A DNA stretch of 64,000 bases from NCBI GenBank assembly GCA_033557465.1, contig JAWIIG010000025.1, forward strand, positions 9,354,501 through 9,418,500. The letters are read 5' to 3'. Source of the DNA: Ichthyophis bannanicus (Eukaryota > Chordata > Amphibia > Gymnophiona > Ichthyophiidae). Both the position numbers and the translations under genes were made by a program. The notes beneath the pieces were generated by a model, which was not told the DNA's origin, did no database searches, and worked only from the letters and a program-made list of their open reading frames with translations. Positions 52,011 to 63,300 of this stretch are shown piece after piece (positions within the stretch are counted from its first letter, which is position 1; every line of letters starts with the position of its first letter).

Positions 52011-53586
52011 GCAACGAAGCTTTGCGACTATGGGCCCTCGCCAGAGAGTTGCAAATACACCTGTTTGCGGTATACCTTCCGGGCATTCAAAACTTATGGG
52101 CAGACAGACTCAGTCGAATATTGCTGCCACACGAGTGGTCCCTCCACTCATACCAGCTTGCTCGGGTGTTTCAAATCTGGGGAACACCAGATATAGACCT
52201 CTTTGTAAGTCCATAGAATGCCAAACGTCCTCTATTCTGTTCCAGAATCCCAGCTCACAACTGTCAGGCAAGAGATGCTTTCCTACTCCACTCGGGTCAG
52301 GACTTCCTCTATGCCTTCCCACCCATTCCCCTCATTCCCAAAACTTTATTCAAACTTCAGAGAGACAGAGGTCGTATGATACTCATAGCTCCACGTTGGC
52401 CACGACAAACGTGGTATCCTCTTCTTCTGCATCTCTCTCAAACCACTCCTCTGGAGTTGGGGAATGCTCCAGACCTTCTGTCTCAGGAGGACGGATGCTT
52501 ACTGCATCCCAATCCCCAGTCCCTACATCTCAGGGCCTGGTTACTGAAAGCCTAGAATTCCAGGATATTGACCTTTCTCGGCAAGTAAAGGATATCCTTC
52601 TGGCTTCCAGAAAACCTTCCACAAGATGTTCCTACACTTTTAAGTGGGAAAAGGTTCTCTGTCTGGTGTTCACAAAAGGGACTTAACCCCCTTTTGGTGG
52701 CTGTAGAGTCGCTACTAGAGTAACTTCTCCAATTATCAACTTCTGGTCTGAAGACCAATTCAGTTAGAGTCCATCTTAGTGCTATTGCTGCTTTTCATAA
52801 ACCTTTCGATGGACAACCTATTTCCTCTCATCCACTTGTATCAAGATTTATGAGAGGTCTACTATTAACAAAACTTTCCATTAAACCACCATCGGTGGCA
52901 TGGGATCTGAATCTTGTTCTTGGTCAGCTTATGAAACCGCCTTTTGAACCTTTAGCCATTTCAGACCTAAAGTTTCTTTCATGGAAAGTCATTTTCCTAA
53001 TTGCCATCACTTCTGCAAGACGCATTAGTGAACTACATGTGTTAGTAGCTGACCCTCCTTATACAAGATTCCACTATAATAAAGTAGTCCTCAGGACTCA
53101 TCCTCACTTTATGCCAAAGGTGGTTTCACCTTTTCATTTAAACCAGTCGGTTTATCTTCCTATATTCTTCCCTAGGCCTCATGCCTCTAGTGCGGAAAGA
53201 AATCTTCACACATTGGATTGTAAAAGAGCCTTAGCCTTTTATCTCCAAAGAACTAAACCACATAGAAAATCTTCACAGCTTTTTGTGGCTTTTGACTCTA
53301 GTCATTTGGGACTTCCAGTTTCCAAAAGAACTCTGTCAAATTGGATTGCATATCCTATACTTATCAGAGTAAAGGACTTTCTCTCGAGGGCCATGTCACC
53401 ACTCACAATGTGAGAGCAATGGCAGTCTCAACGGCTAACCTTCGTTCTTTGTCTATTGATGACATCTGCAGAGCAGCCACTTGGGCTTCGGTACACACCT
53501 TCACAGCCCACTACTGCTTAGACAAGGACTCCCGTCGGTATGCCTCGTTTGGCCATGCTGTTCTCCAGCATCTCTTCCATACTTAA
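51898..53586 (+). pseudogene. DIRS F tyrosine recombinase (all catalytic motifs visible, frameshifted)
   Basis: The first frame (to 52686) overlaps RNase H and ends with SRQVKDILLASRKPSTRCSY, the core-binding start. A frameshift near 52665 follows. The main frame 52850-53413 has MRGLLLTKLSIKPPSVAWDL, SARRISELHVLVADPPYTRF with the first Arg, FMPKVVSPFHLNQSVYLPIF and HTLDCKRALAFYLQRTKPHR. A second shift near 53345 leads to EGHVTTHNVRAMAVS (His-x-x-Arg), ICRAATWASVHTFTAHYCLD (Trp/His and nucleophile Tyr) and a stop at 53584-53586. All five catalytic positions of the family survive, spread over three frames. Confidence 0.9.
52011..52560 (+). pseudogene. DIRS F RNase H end and methyltransferase-like tail
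   Basis: LRLWALARELQIHLFAVYLP and GIQNLWADRLSRILLPHEWS end RNase H. VFQIWGTPDIDLFVSP is followed by a TAG at 52214, then the tail continues (RDAFLLHSGQDFLYAFPPIP in the same phase) to WPRQTWYPLLLHLSQTTP near 52450. A single stop breaks this part. The overlapping frame ending at 52686 is the start of the recombinase gene. Confidence 0.85.
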
Positions 53587-53702
53587 TACAACTTCTACCC
53601 ACCGTCCACGGGTTGGATGCCAGAGGTCCATGGGAGGAAGCATGACCCATCTCACCTGGGTTTGCAGCTTGCTGGGGTCACCCCTTGGCATCTTTCAGCT
53701 GG

Positions 53703-53815
53703 GGAGTACCCATATGTGAGGACTACATTCCTGCTTGTTCCTGGAGATAGCGTAGTTACCTATAACAGGTGATCTCCGGAAACAGCAGGAATTTAGTCTT
53801 CACAACCCACCCACC
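53703..53815. repeat. DIRS F internal complementary region
   Basis: CCCATATGTGAGGACTACAT and TGCTTGTTCCTGGAGAT complement F's left end. AACAGGTGATCTCCGGAAAC and AGTCTTCACAACC complement its right end. Confidence 0.82.
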
Positions 53816-53995
53816 TCCCCTTGGAGTTGTCTATCTCTTTCTCTACTTCTCTCCTTTGGTCTCAGCTATAAACTCAACTGAAGTGAGAGAGGTATAGAGG
53901 TGGGAAGGCAGCACGCATGCGCTGTGGGGTGCTTCCAAAAGTGTTCCTATTAGACGCTGGGGAGCTTTCCCGTGCGGGCTCCATCGGTACAGATG

Positions 53996-54063
53996 ATGCC
54001 CATATGTGAAGACTAAATTCCTGCTGTTCCCGGAGATCACCTGTTACAGGTGAGTAACTACAC
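53996..54063 (+). repeat. DIRS F right terminal repeat
   Basis: TGCCCATATGTGAAGACTAA and CCTGTTACAGGTGAGTAACT; the next base group is TTTT, after which E's RNase H/tail text resumes. Confidence 0.85.
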
Positions 54064-54460
54064 TTTTCAGGAATGGGGCATGCCAACGGTAGACCTCTTC
54101 GCCTCACTGCACAATGTGCAGGTGGATTACTTCTGTTCCTGTCTAGCTTCAAGGGACAGGCTGTCATCCGATGCCTTCCTCCTCAACTGGGGGATGGGCC
54201 TGATCTATGCATACCCTGCCACCCTCCGATTCCGCTGGTGGCGAAGACACTTTTCAAGCTCCAGGCAGACAGGGGGACCATGATCCTCGGTGCCCCGTAC
54301 TGGCTTAGGCAGCCGTGGTTCTCCCTGCTGCTCCAGCTCTCCTGTTGGGAGCCTCTCCAGCTGGGTTGCGACCCCAACCTCATCTCTCAGGGGGGCAGGA
54401 CCCTACTGCACCCAAACATCCAGTCCCTGGCCCTCATGGTGTGGATGCTGAGTGGGTTAA
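54064..54460 (+). pseudogene. DIRS E methyltransferase-like tail
   Basis: The segment is the part after RNase H: DLFASLHNVQVDYFCSCL, then DAFLLNWGMGLIYAYPAT, a frame change, KTLFKLQADRGTMILGAPYW and GGRTLLHPNIQSLALMVW. Compared with G it is complete but frameshifted near 54235. Confidence 0.8.
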
Positions 54461-54640
54461 GTTCAACTCCTTCCCACCGGCCCTTCTGTCCATCCAGGCT
54501 ACCAAAAGAGTCGCTCTGATGTGGATGTCTGCCATGGATGTTGAATCTGTTGGGTCCCAGAGAGGAATCACACACGCTGTTTTTTCCAGTTCTTATTGCC
54601 CCGGTCGACCTATTTTCATGTTCAGTAGCCTGTAGCTTGA

Positions 54641-54740
54641 GAGTCCCACACATGAGGACGACTTCTGCTTGTTCATGGAGAAAGCGTAGTTACTCATTGC
54701 AGGTGTTCTCTGTGAACAGCAGGAATAAGTCCTCACAGCT
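54641..54740. repeat. DIRS E internal complementary region
   Basis: AGTCCCACACATGAGGACGA and CTTGTTCATGGAGAAAGCGT complement E's left end at 35639; TAGTTACTCATTGCAGGTGT and GTGAACAGCAGGAATAAGTC complement its right end. Confidence 0.78.
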
Positions 54741-54911
54741 CTCCCACATCCCCATGGAGTTGTTTTTGGCTACTAGCTTTTGTATTCTACTGAAGATAAG
54801 ATGGTGCTGCAGCGGGTGAACAGGCAGGCAGGCATGCATGCATGCATGATGGAGGCTTCCAGAAGCTTCTGGTGGAAGCTGGGGAGCATTCCCACATGAG
54901 ACTCCATCAGG

Positions 54912-54982
54912 GACGTCGCCCATACGTGAGGACCTTTTCCTGCTATTCACGGAGAACATATGCTACAGGTGAGTAGCTACAC
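54912..54982 (+). repeat. DIRS E right terminal repeat
   Basis: GCCCATACGTGAGGACCTTT and TGCTACAGGTGAGTAGCTAC, inverted relative to the ICR. It is followed by TTT. Confidence 0.8.
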
Positions 54983-57900
54983 TTTCTCTTTCATGCTGAA
55001 GGGAAGGTAACCAAAATAATATTACATATCATCCCTCCAGTAAAGATGCATGGGTTATGCTCACCTACCAACATGATGGAGATTGAGAACCACTGATTTG
55101 ATGATGTCACCCTATAAGGGTCCTGTGCAAACTCCTCAGACCAGTATTTCTCAGTCTTCAGCAGATGAAGGTTGTTTCAGTTCCTGTGAGGTCTGGATTG
55201 CACTGGACAGCTTTAAAAAAAAAAAACAGCATTGGGCAAAGCCATACAGTGGGTTCCCCCTGTTCCCTGGCTTAGTTCCACTGTGGGCCTGGAGCGATGG
55301 GCCCAGGGGGTGTAACACCCAGTAGGCCAGGTCCCTCCCCTGTCCCCCCCCCCCCTTTCTGGTAGGTTTCTCCTTCTGCTTTTGCTTTTTGGGGCAGAGC
55401 AGAGTTGGAGCACACCCTGACCCTGGCCCTTGTAACCAAAGTAAGAATATCTTTGCAAGAAAATAAGTTATGTGGGGAACCTTTTTAGTGCTTTTTGATA
55501 CAAGTGAAAAGCTCTTAGATGCCGGTTCAGTTCACCAAGAAACACAATAACTTGTTAACTGCACCAAAGGGCTTCTAACTTTGCTGGAGGGGGGAGATGC
55601 CCCCTCCCCCTGGTCCTACAAGTTACTATCCTAAAAATGACCTAGATCTAATGAGTTTGCTGTTATTTTGAATAGGGTATTGTTGAAAAGCACTAGAAAA
55701 TGCCTGCATATATATAGTTTAACTTCCTCCCTTGTTTGTAAGGCAAACATTGACAGAAAAGTCACTCAGCGGCTGATGAAAAGACATGGGACCCCTTGTA
55801 TTTTTAACCTCAACTCTCACAAGTCCTTATGGCACTAAGAGTAAAGACAATGGAAGACAGTTGTAATCCATGTGATGAGTGAAAGATACTCTTTCTTCAG
55901 CATTATAATCCTGTAATACCTAGATGACTTTTAGTATTGCTTTTCAGTTCTCTAGCCTTATCCTCATGTAGTGTTGTGACCTCTTTCTTTCAAAATTTGA
56001 CAGACAAGGAAAGAGGTCAGATGGTCTGTCTGGCTGGGATTAGATCTTTGCTGGGGATTTGGGGGAGATTAGGACTGTTGCTGGGCAAGTAAAACGAATA
56101 TGAGACGTTTCTGTAGAGTTTGAATAGCATGGGATGGAGCTTGGTGGAAAACTGCAGCTTCATTAAAAACTCGCCCAGTTATATTTGGATCTAGGTATTA
56201 TATACAATAATAGATGGGGAAATAGGATTGTTTTGTGGGAACAGATGACATCATAAAGCACTGGTTTTTTTATTTTGAGGGCATATTATGATGTCACCAG
56301 AGCTCCCACCTTGCCTCCCCACTGAAATTACCTCAGGGTCATTCACAGTTCCCCTAGCTACTTCACTTTCCAGTTTAAGTAAAACCGTGCGGGATCACTG
56401 CAGAGGACCCCTGGAGGCTGGGCTGCCCTGTTTCGTGCTTGTAACTGTGTTATCCCTTGTTTTATTCTGAGCCAGCCTTAGACTGAAGGATGAATGAAGG
56501 GAGGTGGATGACACTAGGGCGCTGGTAAGCTGGAATTGTCTCCATAATAACAATGTACGATGCATTATCATAGCATGAACATCTGGACTCCTCCTTTCCT
56601 TGATTGTGGTGAACCCCTTCTGTCTGTCTATTCAGATCATACTGTCTGCTGATCAATCAAATTATAGTTTACCAAATGCTCCAGGGCAGCCTCATTTTCC
56701 TGGAACTGTTATGTTGGACACACAATTCGACACAGCAACACTCTTTAAAGCATCAAGAACATGAAAAACTATGGCAAAATCAAAGCATTCTTCAATATTC
56801 ATAGTTTTCTAATTTTTATTAGGGATTTTTTGAATGGGTAATATTGTTAGTCTCTCCTGTGACAGATGTCTCTTGTGTACTGTATGTATAAGAAATATAT
56901 TCTGAGTAGTTTGATCCAGCCAGGGCACCTGAGCAACTTTATCTCGGTCCCTTCTCAAACTGACTAGAAAGCACATCTTAAAATATAAGAGACATGTCTC
57001 CCAGGACATGTTAACTTCTAGAATTTGGGGTCTCTTATAGCTATGGAGCTCAGGTAGCTCATTTTCTCCAAACAGATTCTAGTTTGACCACTAAATGAAG
57101 CAAAAAGAAGTGATCAGCCAATCAGAATATCTTTGAAAATATTGCAACAGAACACCTACGAAACTGAGAGAGTAACCAATCAGAATGGAGAATGAGTGTC
57201 ATGTGACACACTCCATCAGTTATCTGTGGCTTGAAATTCCGATCACTTCCTCTGAGCCTCTTTACGTGAAGCAAGAATTAAATTTCCCCTCCCTGCCCTC
57301 TCCCACATGCTCTTCTGACTCCTTCCTTTGGTGCCTTCTGTCTTCATCCTTCTCTCTTTATGCCAGCACGCTTATGGCATTGTTTAGTTAAAATGCATGT
57401 CTTGTATGCCTAAGCTGTCCTGTGATTCATGCACTACAGTGTGTTGTGACTGTGCTAGTCTTCATCTTATTGTTAAGCCACATTTCTCATGATGCACACT
57501 GCAGCAGAAAATGTTTCTCAGCTTATGCTTGCCCAGGCTCATCTCTGCTTTTTTCTCCTTGTTTACAGAGTTGTGTGATGTCATGAGCTGTTGAGGTTGA
57601 CTAAGGTGTTATTTTTGTCCCCTAATTGATTGTGTTAACAGAAAGTTCAAACTTAGTTAATCAAGCCCTAAGGCTTTTCAATGATGCAGAGCTTTTGTAT
57701 GTAGCTCACAGCAGCACAAAGTTCCTGTCCACAAGCTGCAGCATCTAGTAGTGTGAATTAAAGTTGGCCTGCCCACCTTCACATGGCACATTTTGGCAAG
57801 TATAGTGTCACTTTTAGTTAAAGTCTCTGGAATCTTGTATTCTTGCTAATGAGATTCTCGGCTTTTGTATGTTTCAGATGTGACATTTTCTATTGTGATA

Positions 57901-58139
57901 TTAGATTTCAAAAAGATCGATATATGAAATGTTTTATAAAATATTTGTATTACAGAGGCTAAAATGATTTTTGGTATCTGTAAGCACCATGTCTGCAATT
58001 TCCTGACGCCTCTGGTAGTACTGCTGCTGATATCATATGTGCCGGTATCCCTGGGATTGGTCTGTGCAATATGTGATGTGATATGTTTACTACTTTTGCC
58101 ATCATGGCTATTTCTTGGAGTCTTGGGCAATGGCATTGT
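54983..58139. other. Unassigned intron sequence after the DIRS nest
   Basis: No gene or DVL1 exon found. ATTGAGAACCACTG at about 55083-55096 is the reverse of a hAT-type end, so a hAT scrap may lie just before it. The block at 55125-55450 has an A run and C runs and might be a decayed DIRS leader by its CAGCAGATGAAGG text, which is weak. The rest is A/T-rich. Confidence 0.4.
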
Positions 58140-58159
58140 TAAAGGGGTGGAGAATTCCA

Positions 58160-59505
58160 AACAAAATCACTTGAAAGTTAAAAATAAACTAATCTATCTG
58201 GATTGTAATGCAAAAGGTGGCAACAAAGAAGAAGGCAAAATGGTTGGAAAATATGGACTTGGCAACAGAAATGAAGCTGGAGAAAGACTGATAGAATTCT
58301 GCAAGACCAGCAATCTATTCATCTCAAACATCTTCTTCCAGCATCACAAGCGGCAACTGTACACATGGACTATATCCAATGGATTGTACAAAAATCAAAT
58401 TGACTGCATCTGTGGAAGTCAATGATGGGAAAAGCTCTATAACATCAACAAAAACAAAACCTGGAGCTGACTGGGGTACAGATCACCAACTGCTAATATG
58501 CAAACTCAAACTAAAGTTGAAAAAGAGCAAGCTACTCATGAATGTAGCAAAATATGACCTTGAGAATATACCACTGGAATTTAAAGATTTCCTGCAAAAT
58601 CGATTTGCTGCCTTAGATACAGAGCTCCAGAAGAGTTATGGGATGACATCAAGAAGAAACTCTGAAACTTTCCCAGAAATGCAGAGAAGCTAAAGCCAGA
58701 GGAAAAAGAGGCAATCACAGAACTCAACAGAGATTTCAAACATGCAGCAGGACAAGACAAGGAGAAGTACTACAATAATGCATGCAAGGAAATAGAAGCA
58801 GAAACTATTAGAGGAAGAACAAGATTGGCTTTCCTAAAGCTATAAGAGTTAAAAAAAAATAAAAATTCCAGCCTCAAATTGGAATGTTACAAGATGCTCA
58901 AGGATCTATGATGAATGATGCTGAGAAGATCAAGAAAAGGTGGAAAGAATATACAGAGCTTTTATATGATAAAGATCAAGTGACCAACAGCTGTTTCAAC
59001 CTGTACCTTATGATCCGGAACCACTGGTGATGAAAGAAGAAGTCGAAGCAGCATTGAAAGCCTTATCAAAGAGCAAAGCCCCAGACATTGATGGCATTCC
59101 CACAGAAGTATTACAGCAATCTGATGCAGCTGTTACCATACTTACCAGGCTCTGCCAGGAAATTTGGAAGACAACATCATGGCCAATTGACTGGAAAAGA
59201 TCTGTGTTTATACCATTTCTAAAGAAAAGTGATCCAACTGACTAGAAATTATCGCACAGTCGCTCTGATCCCACATGCAGCAAGATTCTACTGAAGATTA
59301 TTCAACAGAGACTACAGCTATACCTGGAACGAGAACTACCTGAAGTACAAGCAGGGTTCAGAAAAGGGCGAGGAACGAGAGACATCATCGTGGATGTGAG
59401 ATGGATCCTTGAAAAGATTAAAGAGTACCAAAAGGATATCTATTTGTGCTTTATTGACTACAGCTAGGCTTTTGACTGTGTAAACCCTGAGAAACTGGAC
59501 CACAT
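58160..59505 (+). pseudogene. RTE/BovB-like ORF2, endonuclease and start of RT (degenerate)
   Basis: The protein would nick target DNA and reverse-transcribe its own RNA at the nick. The endonuclease is visible from DCNAKGGNKEEG (normally a DWNAKVG motif) to the DHQLL region at 58480. The middle (58700-59000) is a helical linker with several stops. RT motifs run from 59027. The GFRKGRGTRDIIVDVRWILE block is typical of RTE. At least five stops or frameshifts. Confidence 0.87.
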
Positions 59506-59523
59506 TAAAAAAAAACATGGGTA

Positions 59524-59987
59524 GGGAGATCCCACGTGATGCGTGAGTGAGCAGGTCGTGGCTCTGCTCGCTCCGGGGCCGAACTGAGCAAATTGGCAGA
59601 TTAATCGACAAATACCCTTCCCCACCTGAATTACCTGAACCAGGAGAAGGAGAGGCACTGAAAGGTATGAAACGGAACTCCAGGGTGGAAGGCTCGATGG
59701 CGGCGGCCCCGAGAAAAGACAGAGAGAAGTCCGCTAGGCTTAGGGCCTGCGCAACCACGCCATCGCAGCCGGCGTCGCCTGGGGTGGAGAGCATAGAGAG
59801 TGCAGACTCCCATGCAGAAGACCTTGCCAGGGATGTCGCTAAATTTTTGGAGCCGAAATTTGATCTGGTGCTGCAGAAGCTAGAGACCTTGGGTGAAACT
59901 ATAGCAGACATGGGAAAGAGAGTTGATGTGCCAGAGCAACGTGTGTCGGCCATTGAAGATGAGGAGGGGCGGCGAGACCGAGACTGG
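59524..59987 (+). mobile_element. L1-like 5' fragment inserted in the RTE element
   Basis: 464 bp flanked by the 14-bp duplication AAAAAACATGGGTA (59510-59523 and 59988-60001). The insert starts GGGAGATCCCACGTGATGCG, which looks like an L1 5' leader. It carries an open frame with RLIDKYPSPPELPEPGEGEA, MAAAPRKDREK and a heptad-like KLETLLGETIADMGKRVDV-type coiled coil followed by QRVSAIEDE, which resembles the start of L1 ORF1. The insert ends inside that frame with no 3' UTR or A tail of its own. L1 identity is inferred from layout and coiled coil. Confidence 0.65.
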
Positions 59988-60359
59988 AAAAAACATGGGT
60001 ATACCAGATTACCTGTTTGTTCTCTTGCACAACCTTTACATTGATCAAGAAGCAACAGTTCGAACGAAACAAGGAGAAACAGAATGGTTTCAAATCAGTA
60101 AAGGCGTACGAAAAGGTTACATACTTTTCTGCCTACCTATTTAATTTATATGCAGAACAAATCAGAGAAGCAGGATTGTATGAAGACAACAGAGATGTGA
60201 AGATTGGTGGAAGACTCGTCAACAACCTTTGCTATGCTGATACCACATTACTGGCTGAAGGTGAAGCATTTGCTTCTCAAAATCAAGGAACGTAGTCTTA
60301 AAATGAGCCTGCACCTTTATGTAAAGAAGACGAAGATCATGACAACTGGCAAAAGCAAT

Positions 60360-63300
60360 AAGTTGGGAACTGTTAGGAAACTCAGGAACATTCTGGAGAA
60401 AGGAGGGGCCCTTCTGAAGGGATGGGCTTCACCTTAACTGGGATGGAACCAGGCTGCTGGCATTAACCTTTAAAAAGGAGATAGAGCAACTTTTAAACTA
60501 GATAATAGAAGAGAGCCGACAGTCACCCAAGAGCACATGGTTCGGAACAATGTATCCTTGAAGAAGAATACCAGAAAAATGAAGTTAGGGCACATCAGCA
60601 GAGAGGTTCCAATAAAGAAAAAGGTATCCTAAATGCCCTTGAGTACAGAGCAGACAGAGCTTAAAGATTCTAAATTACCCCTGCCTACCGATAACCAGAT
60701 TAATATGAATAAAATACAGTCTCTAAAATGCTTGCATACAAATGCTAGAAATCTAAAAAATAAAATGGGAGAGTTACAATATATAGCACTAAATGAGAAG
60801 TTAGATATGATTGGTATCTCAGAGACATGGTGGAAGGAGGACAACCAGTGGGACACTGTGATACCTGGGTACAAACTATATCATAATGAGAGAGCTGATC
60901 AAATTGGTGGAGGGGTTGCGCTCTATGTTAGAGAGCGCATTGAGTCACAAAGGATTAAAGTTTTGCAGGAAACAAAATTCGCTATAGAATCTCTATGGAT
61001 TGAAATTCCATGTAAAAAGGGGAAAGCAAGGCAGTGGGGGTGTACTATCGACCACCTGGCCAGAATTTAACAAATGGATGATGAAATGCTCAAAGAAATC
61101 AGGTAAGCTAACAAAAGTTACAGAACAATAATAATAATGGGTGATTTCAATTACCCTGATATTGACTGGGTCAGTGTCACGGCAGGACATGCTAGAGAGA
61201 GAAAGTTTCTAGATGAAATAAATGATTGCTTCTTGGAGCAGCTGGTTCATGAACCAACCAGAGGGGAAGCCATTTTGGACCTAGTCCTTGGTGGAACACC
61301 AGATCTGGTGCAAGAGATAAGGGTGTTGGGGCCACTTGACAGTAGTGATCATAGCATGATCGTGTTTGATTTAATTAATGGAGGAGGGATGGTAAGGAAA
61401 TCCACAGTACTACCTTTTAACTTTCGAAAGGGAGACTATGATAAAATGAGGAAAATAGTTAAGAAAAAACTAAAAGGAGCAGTTGCAAAGCTTACATCAA
61501 GCTTGGATGTTGTTTAAACATACTATATTGGAAGCACAGACCGGCTGTATTCCACGCTTTAAGAAAAGTGGAAGGAAGTTCAAAAAACTGCCAGCATGGT
61601 TTAAGGGTGAGGTCAGAGAGGCTGCTGTTGCCAAAAAGCATCTTTCAGGAAATGGAAGAAAGAGCCAAATGACGAAAACTGGAAACAGCACAAGCACTGG
61701 CAAGTTAAATGCAAGGCATTGATAAAGCAGGCAAAGAGAGAATTTGAGAAGAAACTTGCTGTGGAAGCAAAAACACGTAATAGACTTTTCAAGTACATTC
61801 ATAGCAAAGAACCTGTCAGAGAGTCAGTTGGACCATTAGATGATAGAGGGGTAAAAGGGGCAGTAAGAGGGGACAAGGCTATAGCGGAGAGACTGAATGA
61901 ATTCTTTGCTACGGTCTTTACTGAGGAAAATGTAGGGATGTTACCCATGACTGAAGTGGTATTTAAAGCTGATACTGCGGAAGAATTGAAAGAAATATCG
62001 ATACATCGGGAAAATGTATTACAACTATTTGATAAACTGAAGAGCAGCAAATATCACCTGGACCGGATGGTATACATCCAAGGGTGTTGAAAGAACTGAA
62101 ATATGAGATTGCAGACCTGCTATTAGTAATTGTGAACTATCATTAAAATTGTCTGTAATACCCGAAGATTGGATAATGGCCAATGTAATGCCAATTTTTA
62201 AAAAGGGTTCCAGGGGTGATCCAGGAAACTACTGACCGGTGAGTCTGACATCAGTACCGGTAAAAATGGTAGAAACCATCATCAAGAACAAAATTACTGA
62301 ACATGTAGATAGGCATGGCTTAATGGGAGACAGTCAACATGGCTTTAGACAAGGATGATCTTGTCTTACTAATCTGTTATGTTTTTTTGAAGGTGTGAAT
62401 AAACAGGTAGACAAAGATGAGTCGGTTGATATAGTGTATCTGGACTTTCAGAAAGCCTTTGACAAGGTCCCTCATCAGAGACTTTTTGACAAACTAAAAA
62501 GTCATGGGATAGGAGGCAGTGTACTATTGTGGATCAGGAACTGGTTAAAAGATAGAAAGCAGAGGGTAGGGCTAAATGGCCAATTTTCCCAATGGAAAAA
62601 GGTGAATAATGGAGTACCATAGGGATCTGTGCCGGGTCCGCTGCTTTTTGACATATTCATAAATGACCTGGAAAGGGAATAATGAGTGAGATAATCAAAT
62701 CTGCAGATGACACAAAACTATTTAAAGTTATTAAAACCCATGAGGATTGTGGAAAATTGCAAGAGGATCTTGATAAATTGGAAGACTGGGCATCCAAATG
62801 GCAGATGAAATTTAATGTGGACAAATGCAAAGTTATGCACCTAGGAAAGAACAACCCAAACTATGGTTACACGATGCAAGGTTCCACATTGGGAACCACC
62901 AACCAGGAAAAGGATTTAGGCGTCATCGTGAATAACATGTTAAAACCCTCCGCCCAGTGTGCAGCAGTGGCCAAAAGAGCAAATAGAATGCTAGGTATCA
63001 TAAGGAAAGGAATGGAAATTAAAACAAAGGATATTATAATGCCTCTGTATCATTCCATGGTGCGACCGCACCGTGAATATTGTGTGCAATTCTGGTTGCT
63101 GTATCTTAAAAAGGATATAGCATTATTAGAAAAGGTACAGAGAAGAGCCACCAAAATGGTAAAGGGAATGGAAGGATTCCCGTATGAAGAGAGGCTAAAA
63201 GGTTAGGGCTCCTCAACCTGGAAAAGAGATGGCTGAGGGGAGATATGATAGAGGTCTATAAATTAATGAATGGAGTGGAACGGGTAAACGTATATCGACT

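Larger units (their letters stand above)
54064..54982 (+). mobile_element. DIRS element E, 3' portion (recombinase deleted)
   Basis: QEWGMPTVDLFASLHNVQVD and DAFLLNWGMGLIYAYP continue the E tail after RNase H, and MILGAPYWLRQPWFSLLLQL ends it near 54350. ALMVWMLSG at about 54430 is then followed directly by the region that lies after the recombinase in A, so the tyrosine recombinase gene is missing. The ICR is at 54641-54740 and the right terminal repeat at 54912-54982 (CTACAGGTGAGTAGCTACAC), followed by TTT. Confidence 0.85.
58140..60359 (+). mobile_element. RTE/BovB-like LINE, 5' and central part
   Basis: The endonuclease part reads KYGLGNRNEAGERLIEFCKT, HHKRQLYTWTISNGLYKNQI and, in the next frame, TRPGADWGTDHQLL-like text; this is the APE-type endonuclease of RTE elements. 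The RT part at 59027 reads LKALSKSKAPDIDGIPTEVL, QEIWKTTSWPIDWKRSVFIP and, after frame changes, ELPEVQAGFRKGRGTRDI and LCFIDYS followed by a stop and AFDCV. It then breaks for an insert at 59524-59987 and resumes with MGIPDYLFVLLHNLY. The YADD motif is damaged (NLCYADTTLL). A CR1 element interrupts it at about 60360. The 5' boundary is approximate. Confidence 0.88.

Noticed and set aside
54983..58139. A further DVL1 exon (C-terminal Ser-rich part) in the last intron
   Set aside because: I looked for the expected Ser/Gly/Arg-rich text with an acceptor of matching phase and for the conserved C-terminus. Nothing convincing was present.
57964..58150. Open frame whose first 60 residues are very hydrophobic, like a signal peptide or membrane protein
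   Set aside because: The frame runs on directly into degenerate RTE endonuclease text, has no splice or promoter context, and the hydrophobic part resembles nothing known. It is most likely chance sequence or a decayed RTE 5' part.
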